A DNA stretch of 64,000 nucleotides from Nocardiopsis kunsanensis DSM 44524 (GTDB lineage Bacteria; Actinomycetota; Actinomycetes; Streptosporangiales; Streptosporangiaceae): assembly GCF_000340965.1 (NCBI RefSeq), contig NZ_ANAY01000006.1:62001-126000 (forward strand), written 5' to 3'. This document shows positions 6,411 to 17,634 of this stretch, one piece after another. The position numbers and the translations under genes are program-made. The notes below the pieces were generated by a model, which worked only from the letters and a program-made list of their open reading frames with translations, ran no database searches and was not told the DNA's origin. Position 1 is the first letter of the stretch; every line of letters starts with the position of its first letter.

Positions 6411-8156
6411 ATGGCCCTGAGTTCCCGCATCCGACGGACCGGAGCACTGCTCGTTCCCCGGAAGGTCCGAACGCGCCGTGAGGAGGAACGCCGCACCGCA
6501 CGAGAGGCCGTCGCCGAGGAACGGCGCCTGGCGAAGACCGCCCAGCGGCGCCACGATCTCCTGGAGTCCGCCCCCGACACCCGCGCCTTCGAGTACCACG
6601 GGCAGGAGCGGATCGGACGTGTGGTCGGTGGGTTCACCGCCGCCGACGCCGCCGCGCACAACCTGGAGCTGGTCACCCGCGCCCTCGAGCAGGCCGAGGT
6701 CTCTCACTTCCTGGTCAGAGGGCGCTCACCCCTGCGCCACGTCGTCGGTGTCCACCGGAAACAGCGCAAACAGTTCCTCGATGCCATGCGCGATCTGTAC
6801 GACTCGAGCGCGGTCCATGCCGCCGCACCGTTGCGGGGCGGCGGGGTCGAGGGTGAGAGCGCCTACGTCGATGGGGCCCTGGACGCCGACGTCAAATCCG
6901 GCCTGACGATCCGTTTCGCCGAATACCTCCTCTCCCCCGCCGGCCGCGTCATGGGCGGGTTCGAGTACGGCTGCGACGTGGAGTTCTGGCGCGATGGAGA
7001 AACCATCGCCGCCCGGGACAACGCGGACGAGATCTTGTCGAAGCTGCGCGCCGTGCTCCCCCGACAGGCGATGTCCGGGGCCCTGGTGGCCCCGCGCCGC
7101 AACCGGGTCTGCGACCTGCTGCCCCTCGAAGCGCGCACACCCGCGACCGTGCGTGTGCGCGGGCGCGAACACCCCACCTATGAACCCTTCACCTGGCGGA
7201 TGGTCGACGATGTCGACTTCCCCGTGGACGTGGTCTACACCTGGGTGGACGGTGCCGACCCCGAGCACGCCGCCGAACGCGCCCGGCACGACGACGCCGC
7301 GGTCCCGGCCCTGGCGGGCAACCGGTCCCGGTTCGTGGACCGGCAGGAGTTGCGGTACTCACTGCGGTCGCTGCACATGTACGCGCCGTTCGTGCGCCAC
7401 GTGTACCTGGTCACCGACTCCCAGGTGCCCGACTGGTTGGACCCGGCGGCGGAGGGGATCACCGTGGTGGACCACCGCGACATCTTCGACGCCCCCGAGG
7501 CGCTGCCGACGTTCAACTCCCACGCCATCGAGGCGCGGCTGCACCACATCGAGGGCCTCGCCGAGCGGTACCTGTACTTCAACGACGACGTGTTCCTCGC
7601 CGGTCCGGCGCACTCGGAGGACTTCTTCCACGCCAGTGGGATCGCACGGTTGCCCTTCTCCCCGTTCCAGCTCGGGGTCGGGCCCCCGCTGCGTGACGAG
7701 GTCGCGCCCAACTCGGCCGGCAAGAACGTGCGGCACCTGCTGCACGAGAGTTTCGGCCGCCACATCACACACAAGTTCAAGCATGTGCCGCACCCGCAGA
7801 TCCGCGAGGTCATGCTGGAGCTGGAGAAGCGCTACGCCGAGGAGGCCGAACGCACCGTGCGGTCACGGTTCCGCTCCCCCGAGGACGTCGCGTTCGCCGC
7901 GACCCTGCACCACCACTACGCGCTGTTGACCGGGCAGGCGGTGCCCGAAGAGTACCGGTTGCGCTACATCGACGTCGGCGGGGAGGACGCCGCGGCCGAA
8001 CTCGCGCGCCTGGAGGAGGGCGAGAAGGTCGACTTCTTCTGCCTCAACGACCTGGACACACCTCCGGAGGCGGAGGAGCGGGTGAGCGGCATGCTGCGCT
8101 CGTTCCTGGAGCACCGGTTCCCGTTCCCGTCCCCGTACGAGAAGCCGGGGGCCTGA
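6411..8156 (+). CDS. Stealth-family sugar-1-phosphate transferase
   Basis: A 581-residue protein with all four Stealth conserved regions: CR1 PVDVVYTWVDG (about residues 271-281), CR2 FVDRQELRYSLRSLHMYAPF (about 307-330), CR3 YFNDDVFLAGP (about 389), and CR4 FGRHITHKFKHVPHPQI (about 448). Known members transfer hexose-1-phosphate, building phosphodiester-linked capsular or wall polymers; eukaryotic GlcNAc-1-phosphotransferase is related. The N-terminal 120 residues are basic and helical and probably contact the membrane or substrate. ATG 6411 is the first start with good downstream coding bias. The divergent FkbM gene suggests joint work on one surface glycan. Confidence 0.93.
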   Translation: MALSSRIRRTGALLVPRKVRTRREEERRTAREAVAEERRLAKTAQRRHDLLESAPDTRAFEYHGQERIGRVVGGFTAADAAAHNLELVTRALEQAEVSHFLVRGRSPLRHVVGVHRKQRKQFLDAMRDLYDSSAVHAAAPLRGGGVEGESAYVDGALDADVKSGLTIRFAEYLLSPAGRVMGGFEYGCDVEFWRDGETIAARDNADEILSKLRAVLPRQAMSGALVAPRRNRVCDLLPLEARTPATVRVRGREHPTYEPFTWRMVDDVDFPVDVVYTWVDGADPEHAAERARHDDAAVPALAGNRSRFVDRQELRYSLRSLHMYAPFVRHVYLVTDSQVPDWLDPAAEGITVVDHRDIFDAPEALPTFNSHAIEARLHHIEGLAERYLYFNDDVFLAGPAHSEDFFHASGIARLPFSPFQLGVGPPLRDEVAPNSAGKNVRHLLHESFGRHITHKFKHVPHPQIREVMLELEKRYAEEAERTVRSRFRSPEDVAFAATLHHHYALLTGQAVPEEYRLRYIDVGGEDAAAELARLEEGEKVDFFCLNDLDTPPEAEERVSGMLRSFLEHRFPFPSPYEKPGA

Positions 8157-8233
8157 GGGGGGACGGGTGCGCCGTACGCGTCGCACCCGTCTCACACGGC
8201 TGTCCAACGCACCCGTGTTCCGACCCCCGGATC

Positions 8234-9076
8234 TCAGCCGGCCCGCCAGGTGCCGTCTTGAAGGGCTTCGGCAGCCTGCGGTCCCATCATGGTCAGGCCA
8301 CCGTCGACGAAGAGCGAGGTCCCGGTGACGTAGGAGGCCTCGGGCTGAGCGAGGAAAGCCACGGCGGCCGCCACCTCGTAGGCGTGGCCGGGCCGTGCCA
8401 GCGGATAACCGGCCCGTGTGTCCAGCTCCGGCGGTTGCTCGTGCTGACCGGTCATGGGGGTGGCGATCTCGCCCGGCACCACGTTGTTCGCAGTGATGCC
8501 GTACAGGCTGAGCTCCAGCGCCAAGGTCCTGGTGAGGAGCTTCATCCCGCCCTTGGCGGCGCAGTAGGCCCCGGCGTTGACCCTCGGGTACTCCTCGTGG
8601 ACGCTGGTGACGTTGATGATGCGTCCGCCCCGCCCGACATCGCGCATGTGGCGTCCGGCGATCTGCGAGCACAGGAACGCGCCGTCCAGGTCCACGGACA
8701 GGACTTCGCGCCAATGTTCGTAGTCGGTCTCCAACAGGGGTTGGTTCGACCCCCGACCCGCGTTGTTGACCAGGACCCCCACACCGCCGAGCTCCTCGAT
8801 CAGCTCACCGACGGCGTCGGCCCCCCGCCGCGGTTCGGCGAGGTCGTGCCGGCGGATAGCCAGGCGGCGACCCGCCTTGCGGACTTCGTGCTCGGTCCGG
8901 CTGATGCCCTCGGTGTCCTCGTGGTAGGTGACGCCGATGTCGAAACCGGCCTGGGCGAGACGGATCGCACTCGCCCGCCCGATCCCGCTGTCCGCGCCCG
9001 TGACCACCGCCACGCGCTCGTAGTCGTCGAATGCTCCGGACCCCTCGACCCGGTCGGTGCCAGTGGTGACTGACAT
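8234..9076 (-). CDS. Short-chain dehydrogenase/reductase
   Basis: A 280-residue classical SDR. The cofactor motif TGADSGIG is at residues 26-33, VLVNNAG at about 101-107, and the active-site YCAAK at about 171-175, with a catalytic Ser in INVTSVHEEYP. The C-terminal VTGTSLFVDGGLTM is typical of the FabG/glucose-1-dehydrogenase branch. Substrate unknown. The gene stands alone, with GAGGGGG as ribosome binding site before ATG 9076. The 78-base gap to the Stealth gene on its 3' side is too small for another gene. Confidence 0.88.
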   Translation of the reverse strand: MSVTTGTDRVEGSGAFDDYERVAVVTGADSGIGRASAIRLAQAGFDIGVTYHEDTEGISRTEHEVRKAGRRLAIRRHDLAEPRRGADAVGELIEELGGVGVLVNNAGRGSNQPLLETDYEHWREVLSVDLDGAFLCSQIAGRHMRDVGRGGRIINVTSVHEEYPRVNAGAYCAAKGGMKLLTRTLALELSLYGITANNVVPGEIATPMTGQHEQPPELDTRAGYPLARPGHAYEVAAAVAFLAQPEASYVTGTSLFVDGGLTMMGPQAAEALQDGTWRAG

Positions 9077-9228
9077 GGTCGTGCCCCCTCGTGAACAGCT
9101 CTCTCACGTGCCTCCCGCCCACCGACTACCCCAGGTACAAGTGCACACACGTCACGGGGCAGAGCCGCTCCGCGGTGCACGGCGCGGCTCTGCCCGGCCT
9201 CGGGGCAGTGCGCTCTAGGGTCGGGGCC

Positions 9229-9996
9229 ATGGTGACTCTGCCGGCGCCCCCGGAAGCCCGAACAGCCGCACCGACCTGGGACGCCCTGATCCCGCAGACC
9301 CCGGCCACCGAGGGTTTCGATCCCGCCTCGGTCGAGGGCCTGCCCGCCCCGGTGCGGCGGTGGACGGGGCACTGCATCGCCCCGGGCGCCCCGCTGTCGA
9401 CCACCGTCGTGCTGACCATGCACGGCCGTGTCTGGTTGGGGGGTTGGCGCCGGGTGCGCGCCCGACAGCTGCTCAGTGCGGCCCGCGGGTACGTGTGGGC
9501 GGGTGCCGTACGGACGGGCCCGGTGCCGCTGCACGGTTTCGACCTCTACCACGCCGGTACCGGGCGGCTGCGGTGGTCTGCCGGTGGTTTGGTACCGGTG
9601 CTCTCCGTCGAGGACCAGGACGTCGCCCGGAGCACGGCGGGGCGGCTGGCCGCGGATCTGGCTCTCACCCCGGCCGCGGCGCTGCTGCCGCAGGTGCACT
9701 GGGACGATGTCGACGACGACACCGCACACGCCGAGGTGGTCGTCGACGGCGTGGTCCACCGGATCACGATCCGGGTGAGCCCCAAGGGCCGGCTGGAGTG
9801 GATCGCGCTGCCGCGGTGGGGCGACCCGGACGGGCACGGGTACGACTTCCACCGGTTCACGGTCGTGTTCAGCGGGGAGCAGGAGGTCGACGGACTCCTG
9901 CTGCCGCAGCGGATGCGTGCCGGGTGGGGCCTGGACGCGCGCGAGGGCGCACACGAGTTCTACGACCTGGAGATCGACACGGCGGTCTGGCTCTAG
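9229..9996 (+). CDS. Hypothetical protein, DUF6544/DUF6920-like
   Basis: A 255-residue protein without signal peptide or membrane segments. It begins with a short lead, then PAPVRRWTGHCIAPGAPL, and alternates beta-rich segments (TVVLTMHGRVWL; TAHAEVVVDGVVHRITIRVS; FTVVFSGEQEVDGLLLPQRM). The arrangement 'PVRRWLxHAIxPG' followed by repeated beta-strands resembles a lipid- or small-ligand-binding fold found in many actinobacterial hypothetical proteins (DUF6544-like). That match is from memory and moderate. ATG 9229 is preceded by GGGTCGGGG. Convergent with argG, with a strong hairpin between. Confidence 0.75.
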   Translation: MVTLPAPPEARTAAPTWDALIPQTPATEGFDPASVEGLPAPVRRWTGHCIAPGAPLSTTVVLTMHGRVWLGGWRRVRARQLLSAARGYVWAGAVRTGPVPLHGFDLYHAGTGRLRWSAGGLVPVLSVEDQDVARSTAGRLAADLALTPAAALLPQVHWDDVDDDTAHAEVVVDGVVHRITIRVSPKGRLEWIALPRWGDPDGHGYDFHRFTVVFSGEQEVDGLLLPQRMRAGWGLDAREGAHEFYDLEIDTAVWL

Positions 9997-10040
9997 CTGG
10001 GATCTCGGCCCTGAGCGCCACCACAGGGTCGGCTACGGAA

Positions 10041-10080
10041 CGGGCCGCCCCGTCCGGGGTTCCCCGGGCGGGGCGGCCCG
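10041..10080. terminator. Strong nested hairpin between convergent genes
   Basis: Outer stem CGGGCCGCCCCG / CGGGGCGGCCCG (12 bp, perfect) and inner stem CCGGGG-TT-CCCCGG. It lies 45 bases after the DUF6544-like gene and 26 bases after argG on the other strand, so it can end both transcripts. Confidence 0.85.
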
Positions 10081-10105
10081 TCGGCTGTCGAGAAGGCCCT
10101 GGTCC

Positions 10106-12195
<2,090 letters not shown>

Positions 12196-12411
12196 CCGTG
12201 CACCCCGTTCCCCGTTCCCCGGTCCCCGCACCTCGAGCGCCGCAGCCGTGAAGGGACGGCCCGAACCACAGTTCTTCGATGACACTCCGTGAGGAAACTC
12301 GAACACGGCGCCGACTTCTGGGACTGAATAGGAGGGCCCGACACCAGCGGACACAACACACCACCGCAGGCCGGGCCGGTTCCGGACAGTACTCGTGAGC
12401 GGAGTCCGCTG

Positions 12412-12894
12412 ATGGTTTCCTTCCCCACCCTGGTCCTGGTGGCCGACGACGGCTCGCCCGAGTCCGACCGGGCCGTGGCCACCGCGGCCCGGTTGACGGA
12501 GGCCACCGGATCCCGCCTGGCCCTGGTCCACGTCAAGGTCCGCTCCCCCAGCGTCACCGGGGTCACCGCGGTACCCGCGCAGGAGGAACGGCTCAACAGC
12601 CAGGGTGAGGCGTTCCTCCGGAGGCGGCGCGAGGAGCTGGCCGAACGGGGAATCCCGTCCGTCCACACCGAACTCAGGCTCACGCGGCGACCGGAACGGT
12701 CGGTCCTACGGGTCTCCGAGGAACTACGGGCCGGGCTCATCGTCGTCGGGGTACGCGGGGCGCGATCGGCCGACCGGCTGGTCCTGGGCGATCTCTCCCT
12801 GCCCCTGGCGCGTGATGCGCACTGCTCGGTCCTGGTGGTCAGGGACGGCCGGCACGGGACCGCCGAGCGCACCATCGACCCGGAACAGGGGTGA
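12412..12894 (+). CDS. Universal stress protein (UspA family)
   Basis: A 160-residue single Usp domain: VLVADDGSPESDRAVATAA at the N-terminus, LALVHV after strand 2, and the nucleotide-loop region GVRGARSADRLVLGDLS near residue 112. The loop keeps G-x2-G-x9-G, but the final G-S/T is G-D, so ATP binding may be weakened. CSVLVVRD closes the fold. It is 6 bases upstream of a sodium:solute symporter, so the two are co-transcribed. Usp proteins fused to or paired with transporters often modulate them. Confidence 0.88.
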   Translation: MVSFPTLVLVADDGSPESDRAVATAARLTEATGSRLALVHVKVRSPSVTGVTAVPAQEERLNSQGEAFLRRRREELAERGIPSVHTELRLTRRPERSVLRVSEELRAGLIVVGVRGARSADRLVLGDLSLPLARDAHCSVLVVRDGRHGTAERTIDPEQG

Positions 12895-12900
12895 GCAGCG

Positions 12901-14490
12901 ATGCCCGACTTCACCCTCGGCCCCATCGACCTGACCGTCCTCGTGGTCTTCGTGATCGCCGTGATCGCTGTCGCCCTCTGGGTCGGCCGCGGACAGGAAG
13001 GTTCCGAGAGCTACTTCCTCGCGAGCCGGAGCATGGTCTGGCCCGTGGTCGGGTTCTCCCTGTACGCGACCCAGTTCAGCGGCACCCAATACCTCGGCCT
13101 GGCGGGCGCCGGGTTCGAGAGCGGCATCCAGGTGTGGAACTTCGAGTGGATGGCCACGCTGGTCCTGCTGGTGTTCGCGCTGCTGATCCTGCCCTTCTAC
13201 CTGCAGTCGCGGATCACCACCGTCCCGGAGTTCCTGGAGCGCCGGTACGACCGCCGTGCCCGCTACGCCTTCTCGGGTTTCACCGTGGTCACGGCCATGT
13301 TCCTCGACAGTGCGGGCGCGATGTTCGCCGGATCGCTGGTGATGTCCCTGCTGTTCCCCGAGGTGCCTCTGGGCGTGCACATCGTCATCATCGCCGTGCT
13401 GGGCGGCGGGTACGTGCTCATCGGCGGCCTGAAGTCGGTGATGATCACCGACACCATCCAAGGCGTGGTGCTGTTCGCCGCCGGGTCCGCGCTGTTCGTC
13501 ATGGTCTTCGCCGAGTTCGGCTACGACTGGTCGACCCTGCCCGAGCTCGCACCGGAGGGGGGCTTCACCGTCGCCCCGCCGCCGGACGACGACCTCGTTC
13601 CCTGGCCCGGTATCTTCACCGGTGCGATCTGGCTCTCCTTCTACGTGTGGGTGGCCAACCACATCGTCGTCCAACGTGTCCTGGCAGCCAAGAACATCGA
13701 CCACGGACGCTGGGGTGCCCTGTTCGCGGGGGCTCTGCAGCTCCCGGTCCTGGTGATCCTGATCTTCCCCGGGGTGCTCGCCCGGGGCCTCTACGACCCT
13801 GCCGAGGTCCCCAACAGCGACCTGGTCTGGCCCGCGCTGGTGTTCGACTTCGCCCCGGTGGGTCTGCGCGGGCTCGTGGTCGCCGCTCTGGTCTTCGCCC
13901 TGATGTCCACCCTGGACTCGGTCCTGAACGGTGCCGCGAGCCTGGTGGTCAACGACTTCGTCAAGACCCGCAACCACAGGTTCACCGAACGCCAGCTGTT
14001 GAGCATCGGCCGGTTCCTCGTGGGTGGTTTCCTGGTGGTGGCCGCTCTGTGGGCGCCGGTGATCACCACGTTCTCGGGTATCGTGGCCTACTTCCAGTCC
14101 TTCCTGGGGTACGTGACGATGCCGCTGGTGGTGGTCCTGCTCGGCGGGCTGTTCTGGAGGCGGGCCTCCACGGCCGCGGGTGTGTGGACGCTGGCGATGG
14201 TGCCGGTCGGGCTGGCCGCCTTCCTGGTCTTCGAGCTCCTGGGTGTGGGCAACCTCCAGTTCCTGTACGGGACGGGCATCATGTTCCTGCTGAGCCTGCT
14301 GGTCTTCGTGGCCATCTCGCTCAGTACCCCGGCCCCGCCGACGGAGAAGCTCGAGGCCGTCACCTGGAGCCGGCAGAACTGGCGCCAGGAGTCGCAGGAG
14401 CTGGCGGGCACACCCTGGTACAAGAACTACCGCTACATGGCCCTGGGCCTGGGGGTGGTGACGGTGTGCTCGGTGCTGCCCTTCGTCTGA
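12901..14490 (+). CDS. Sodium:solute symporter (SSS family)
   Basis: A 529-residue membrane protein with about 13 hydrophobic segments. SSS hallmarks include SYFLASRSMVWPVVGFSLYA after the first helix, GGLKSVMITDTIQGVVLF in the middle, and ALMSTLDSVLNGAASLVVND in the Na+-site helix. The family couples sodium entry to uptake of sugars, sialic acids, amino acids or vitamins. Its neighbour anmK, 350 bases downstream, and a second SSS gene beyond it suggest an amino-sugar or related cell-wall fragment, but the substrate is not visible in the sequence. Confidence 0.9.
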   Translation: MPDFTLGPIDLTVLVVFVIAVIAVALWVGRGQEGSESYFLASRSMVWPVVGFSLYATQFSGTQYLGLAGAGFESGIQVWNFEWMATLVLLVFALLILPFYLQSRITTVPEFLERRYDRRARYAFSGFTVVTAMFLDSAGAMFAGSLVMSLLFPEVPLGVHIVIIAVLGGGYVLIGGLKSVMITDTIQGVVLFAAGSALFVMVFAEFGYDWSTLPELAPEGGFTVAPPPDDDLVPWPGIFTGAIWLSFYVWVANHIVVQRVLAAKNIDHGRWGALFAGALQLPVLVILIFPGVLARGLYDPAEVPNSDLVWPALVFDFAPVGLRGLVVAALVFALMSTLDSVLNGAASLVVNDFVKTRNHRFTERQLLSIGRFLVGGFLVVAALWAPVITTFSGIVAYFQSFLGYVTMPLVVVLLGGLFWRRASTAAGVWTLAMVPVGLAAFLVFELLGVGNLQFLYGTGIMFLLSLLVFVAISLSTPAPPTEKLEAVTWSRQNWRQESQELAGTPWYKNYRYMALGLGVVTVCSVLPFV

Positions 14491-14840
14491 GCCCTCACGC
14501 CGCTCCTCGGAGGCCCCGGAGGCCCCGGAGGCCCCCAGGGCCCGGATCGCGGTGGTCCCGGGGGCCGCGGACGAGCACCGGGGAACCACTTCGCCGGTGA
14601 GGCCGCACGCACCTACGGCCGGGGCCACTCGCACGTGTCCGCCCCGAAGCGGTCGCTCCTGTGGTCGGTCTGCCGGCGGAACGGTCCGGGCGGGGCCGTG
14701 CTCCCGGGTCCGGTACCGCACGGGTGCGGAACGGCTCTCTCCGGGGGTTGCGTGGACATCCAGGCGCGGGATATTCCTGGACGAACGTTCTTGCCGAAGT
14801 GGGCTCCGTAGATGTTTGTTCTTGACGGAGGGGGTTCTGC
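14491..14840. other. Intergenic stretch upstream of anmK
   Basis: It holds three tandem copies of GGAGGCCCC (14509-14535), which may be a simple-repeat tract or part of a termination structure. Near the end is a less GC-rich patch (about 14765-14825, with GTTCTTGCCG and TAGATGTTTG) where the anmK promoter probably lies. No gene was recognised. Confidence 0.45.
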
Positions 14841-16031
14841 GTGCGAGTGCTGGGTCTGTCCTCGGGCACCTCCACCGACGGCATCGACGTCGCGGCCGGC
14901 CAATTCGCCCTCGACGGGGACCTCGTCCGGTTGCGGCCGCTCGGGCACCGCACCGTCCCCTACTCCGCTCCTCTCCGCGAGGAACTGCGCTCCGCCCTCC
15001 CGCCGGGGTCCACGACCGTGGAGACCGTGTGCCGGATCGACACCGGCATCGGCCAGGAGTTCGCCGGGGCCGCACGGGAGGCCGCCGCCGACCTGGCCGG
15101 TGGCCGGGCCGAGCTGATCGCCTCCCACGGACAGACCCTCTTCCACTGGGTGGAGGGATCGTCCGTGCACGGAACCCTGCAGCTGGGCCAGCCCGCGTGG
15201 ATCGCCGAGGCCACCGGACTGCCCGTGGTCTCCGACCTGCGCACCGCCGACGTGGCCGCCGGGGGCCAGGGCGCCCCGCTGGCGGCAGTGCTCGACACGC
15301 TCCTGTTGACCGGCCGGGGCGGGTCGGCCGCGGCCCTCAACATCGGCGGTATCGCCAACGCCACGGTCGTGCCCTCCACCGGGGTGCCCACAGCGTTCGA
15401 CACCGGCCCCGGCAACGCCCTCATGGACGCCGCCGTCCGCCGTGTGACCGAGGGCCGCACCGACCTGGACCTCGACGGGCGGATCGCCGCCGCGGGGCGG
15501 GTCGACCCCGACCTGCTCGCCCGTCTCCTGGCCGACCCCTACTACGGGCTCGCCCCACCCAAGTCCACGGGGTTGGAGCTGTTCGGTGCCCCCTACCTCG
15601 ACGCCGTCCTGGACGCGCACACCGCCGCGCACGGGCCGGTGGAGGCTCCCGACCTCCTGGCGACCCTGGTCGAGCTGACCGCCCGCACCGTGGCCGACGC
15701 GCTCGAACCGTTCGCCGTCACCGAGGTGCACGTGTCCGGGGGCGGGGCACGCAACCCGGTGCTGTCCGCGCGCCTGGCCGAGCTCCTGCACCCCGCACGG
15801 TCGGTTCCCGCCGAGGACCTGGGGTTGGACGGCGACGCCAAGGAGGCCTACCTGTTCGCACTGCTGGGTTTCCTCACCTGGCACGGGCTCCCCGGAGCGC
15901 TCCCCTCCTGCACGGGGGCGCGCCGGGCCACCGCGGCCGGGCGCATCACCCCGGGTTCCGGTCCGCTGCGCCTGCCCGAACCCGCCACCATCGTCCCCCG
16001 GCACCTGGAGGTCGTCGGCCCGGACTGGTGA
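14841..16031 (+). CDS. anmK: Anhydro-N-acetylmuramic acid kinase
   Basis: A 396-residue kinase of the ASKHA fold. GLSSGTSTDGIDVAAG at residues 5-20 is the AnmK phosphate-loop signature. ELIASHGQTLFHW, LNIGGIANAT and FDTGPGNALMD are further family motifs. It converts 1,6-anhydro-MurNAc plus water and ATP to MurNAc-6-phosphate, a step of peptidoglycan recycling in the cytoplasm. The GTG start has GGAGGGGG 6 bases upstream. A sodium symporter follows after 34 bases and probably brings in the substrate or a related sugar. No murQ (etherase) is seen in the window. Confidence 0.95.
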   Translation: MRVLGLSSGTSTDGIDVAAGQFALDGDLVRLRPLGHRTVPYSAPLREELRSALPPGSTTVETVCRIDTGIGQEFAGAAREAAADLAGGRAELIASHGQTLFHWVEGSSVHGTLQLGQPAWIAEATGLPVVSDLRTADVAAGGQGAPLAAVLDTLLLTGRGGSAAALNIGGIANATVVPSTGVPTAFDTGPGNALMDAAVRRVTEGRTDLDLDGRIAAAGRVDPDLLARLLADPYYGLAPPKSTGLELFGAPYLDAVLDAHTAAHGPVEAPDLLATLVELTARTVADALEPFAVTEVHVSGGGARNPVLSARLAELLHPARSVPAEDLGLDGDAKEAYLFALLGFLTWHGLPGALPSCTGARRATAAGRITPGSGPLRLPEPATIVPRHLEVVGPDW

Positions 16032-16065
16032 TTCCCCACCCCCTACCGGCCACGGAGGTCACCGC

Positions 16066-17571
16066 GTGCACACCATCGACCTTGCGGTCATCGTCGTCTA
16101 CCTGTTGGCCTCGGCCTGGCTCGGGCTGTGGCTCTCGGGCAAGCAACGCACGGTCCGCGACTACTTCATCGGCAGCCGACAGATGCCCTGGTGGGCGGTG
16201 TGCCTTTCGGTTGTTGCCACCGAGACCAGCGCGCTGACGGTGATCAGCACACCAGGTATCGCGTTCCTGGACAACGTCACGTTCCTGCAGGTCGCGATCG
16301 GGTACTTCATCGGCCGGCTCGTGGTGGCCTTCGTGCTGCTGCCCCGCTACTACAGCGGGGACATGACCACCGCCTACGCCTACCTCGGGGTGCGGTTCGG
16401 GCGCGGTATGCAGGGCACCGCATCGGTGACGTTCCTGTTCACCCGGCTGCTGGCCGACGGTGTACGCCTCTTCGCCGCCGCGATCCCGATGAAGATCGTG
16501 CTCGACGCCTTCGGGCTGGAGATGTCCTACTTCACGATCGTGGCGCTGCTCGGTGTCGCGACGATCCTGTACACGCTCGTGGGCGGCATCAAGGCCGTGG
16601 TGTGGGTCGACGTACTGCAGATGAGCGTCTACATGATCGGCGGGATCGTCGCCCTGGCCGTGATCGTGCAGAGCCTGGACGTCAACTTCTGGAGCGTTGC
16701 GCAGGAGGCCGGCAAGACCCAGTTCCTGGACTTCACCTCCGACCCCGTCTCCTCCCCCTACGCCACCGTCACCGCGCTGGTGGGCGGCGCCCTGCTGTCC
16801 ATGGCCTCCCACGGCGCCGACCAGCTGATCGTGCAGCGCCTGCTCGGGTGCAAGAGCCTGCGCGACGCCCAGCTCGCCCTCGTCATGAGCGGGGTCGTGG
16901 TCTTCCTCCAGTTCGCGCTGTTCCTGACCGTGGGGCTGGCGCTGTACTCCTACTACGAGCAGCGGACCGTCGACCAGATGGGCCTGGCCAACTCCGACGA
17001 GCTGTTCCCGACCTTCATCGTCGACGGGATGCCGGTCGGGATCGCCGGGCTCATGCTCGCCGGGATCATGGCCGCGGCGATGAGTACCCTGTCGTCGTCC
17101 CTGTCGGCGCTGTCGTCCTCGACCATGTCCGACCTGTACCAGCGGTTCTCCCGCCGCTCCCTCGACGAGGCCGGTGCGCTGCGCATGAGCCGCCTGTTCA
17201 CCCTCGGCTGGGGCCTGGTCTTCATCGGTGCGGCGGCGATGTTCACCGGCACCGACAACCCCGTGGTGGAGCTCGGACTCTCGGTGGCGAGCCTGACCTA
17301 CGGCGGGCTGTTGGGCGCGTTCTTCCTCGGGATGTGGGTACCGAGGGCCCGGCAGACGGATGCGGTGGTCTCCTTCGCCGTCGCGGTCGCGACGATGTCG
17401 TCGCTGTTCCTCTTCGCACCGGATCTGGTCGGGTTCACCTGGTACACCGCGATCGGTGTCGCCATCACCCTCGGACTGGGCTACCTGCTCTCCCGGCGCC
17501 ACCGTGAGGACGGGCCCGGTACGGCCGAGGACGACCTGTCTCCGCGTCCCGACGCCGAGGAGCGCGCCTGA
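16066..17571 (+). CDS. Sodium:solute symporter (SSS family), second copy
   Basis: A 501-residue, about 13-segment SSS transporter. It shows RDYFIGSRQMPWWAVCLSVV, ETSALTVISTPG after the first helices, GGIKAVVWVDVLQMSVYMIG and AAAMSTLSSSLSALSSSTMS, the serine-rich sodium-site helix. It is clearly diverged from the symporter at 12901, so the two are probably not redundant. The 34-base gap makes it an operon partner of anmK. Uptake of anhydro-MurNAc or another peptidoglycan-derived sugar by sodium symport is a reasonable but untested inference. Confidence 0.9.
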   Translation: MHTIDLAVIVVYLLASAWLGLWLSGKQRTVRDYFIGSRQMPWWAVCLSVVATETSALTVISTPGIAFLDNVTFLQVAIGYFIGRLVVAFVLLPRYYSGDMTTAYAYLGVRFGRGMQGTASVTFLFTRLLADGVRLFAAAIPMKIVLDAFGLEMSYFTIVALLGVATILYTLVGGIKAVVWVDVLQMSVYMIGGIVALAVIVQSLDVNFWSVAQEAGKTQFLDFTSDPVSSPYATVTALVGGALLSMASHGADQLIVQRLLGCKSLRDAQLALVMSGVVVFLQFALFLTVGLALYSYYEQRTVDQMGLANSDELFPTFIVDGMPVGIAGLMLAGIMAAAMSTLSSSLSALSSSTMSDLYQRFSRRSLDEAGALRMSRLFTLGWGLVFIGAAAMFTGTDNPVVELGLSVASLTYGGLLGAFFLGMWVPRARQTDAVVSFAVAVATMSSLFLFAPDLVGFTWYTAIGVAITLGLGYLLSRRHREDGPGTAEDDLSPRPDAEERA

Positions 17572-17612
17572 CCGACCGCCCGGCCGGGACGGACCCGCCC
17601 GGCCGGGCGCGC

Positions 17613-17634
17613 GCATCCACCGATCGGTGGATGC
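17613..17634. promoter_or_regulatory. 22-bp perfect palindrome upstream of ABC exporter operon
   Basis: GCATCCACCGA / TCGGTGGATGC is fully symmetric (17613-17634). A third half-site, GCATCCACCGG, follows at 17637-17647. It lies 70 bases before the ABC ATPase start. It has no T-run and sits in a promoter position, so an operator for the operon's own LuxR-type response regulator is likely. It could also act as a terminator hairpin for the upstream symporter. Confidence 0.6.

Noticed and set aside
14509-14535. GGAGGCCCC tandem triplet as a functional repeat
   Set aside because: Three GC-rich 9-mers are expected by chance or slippage in this background, and no structural role is visible.
12724-15075. 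A 783-codon minus-strand frame across the symporter and anmK region
   Set aside because: It is antisense to two certain genes and rich in Arg, Gly and Gln repeats, a shadow pattern.
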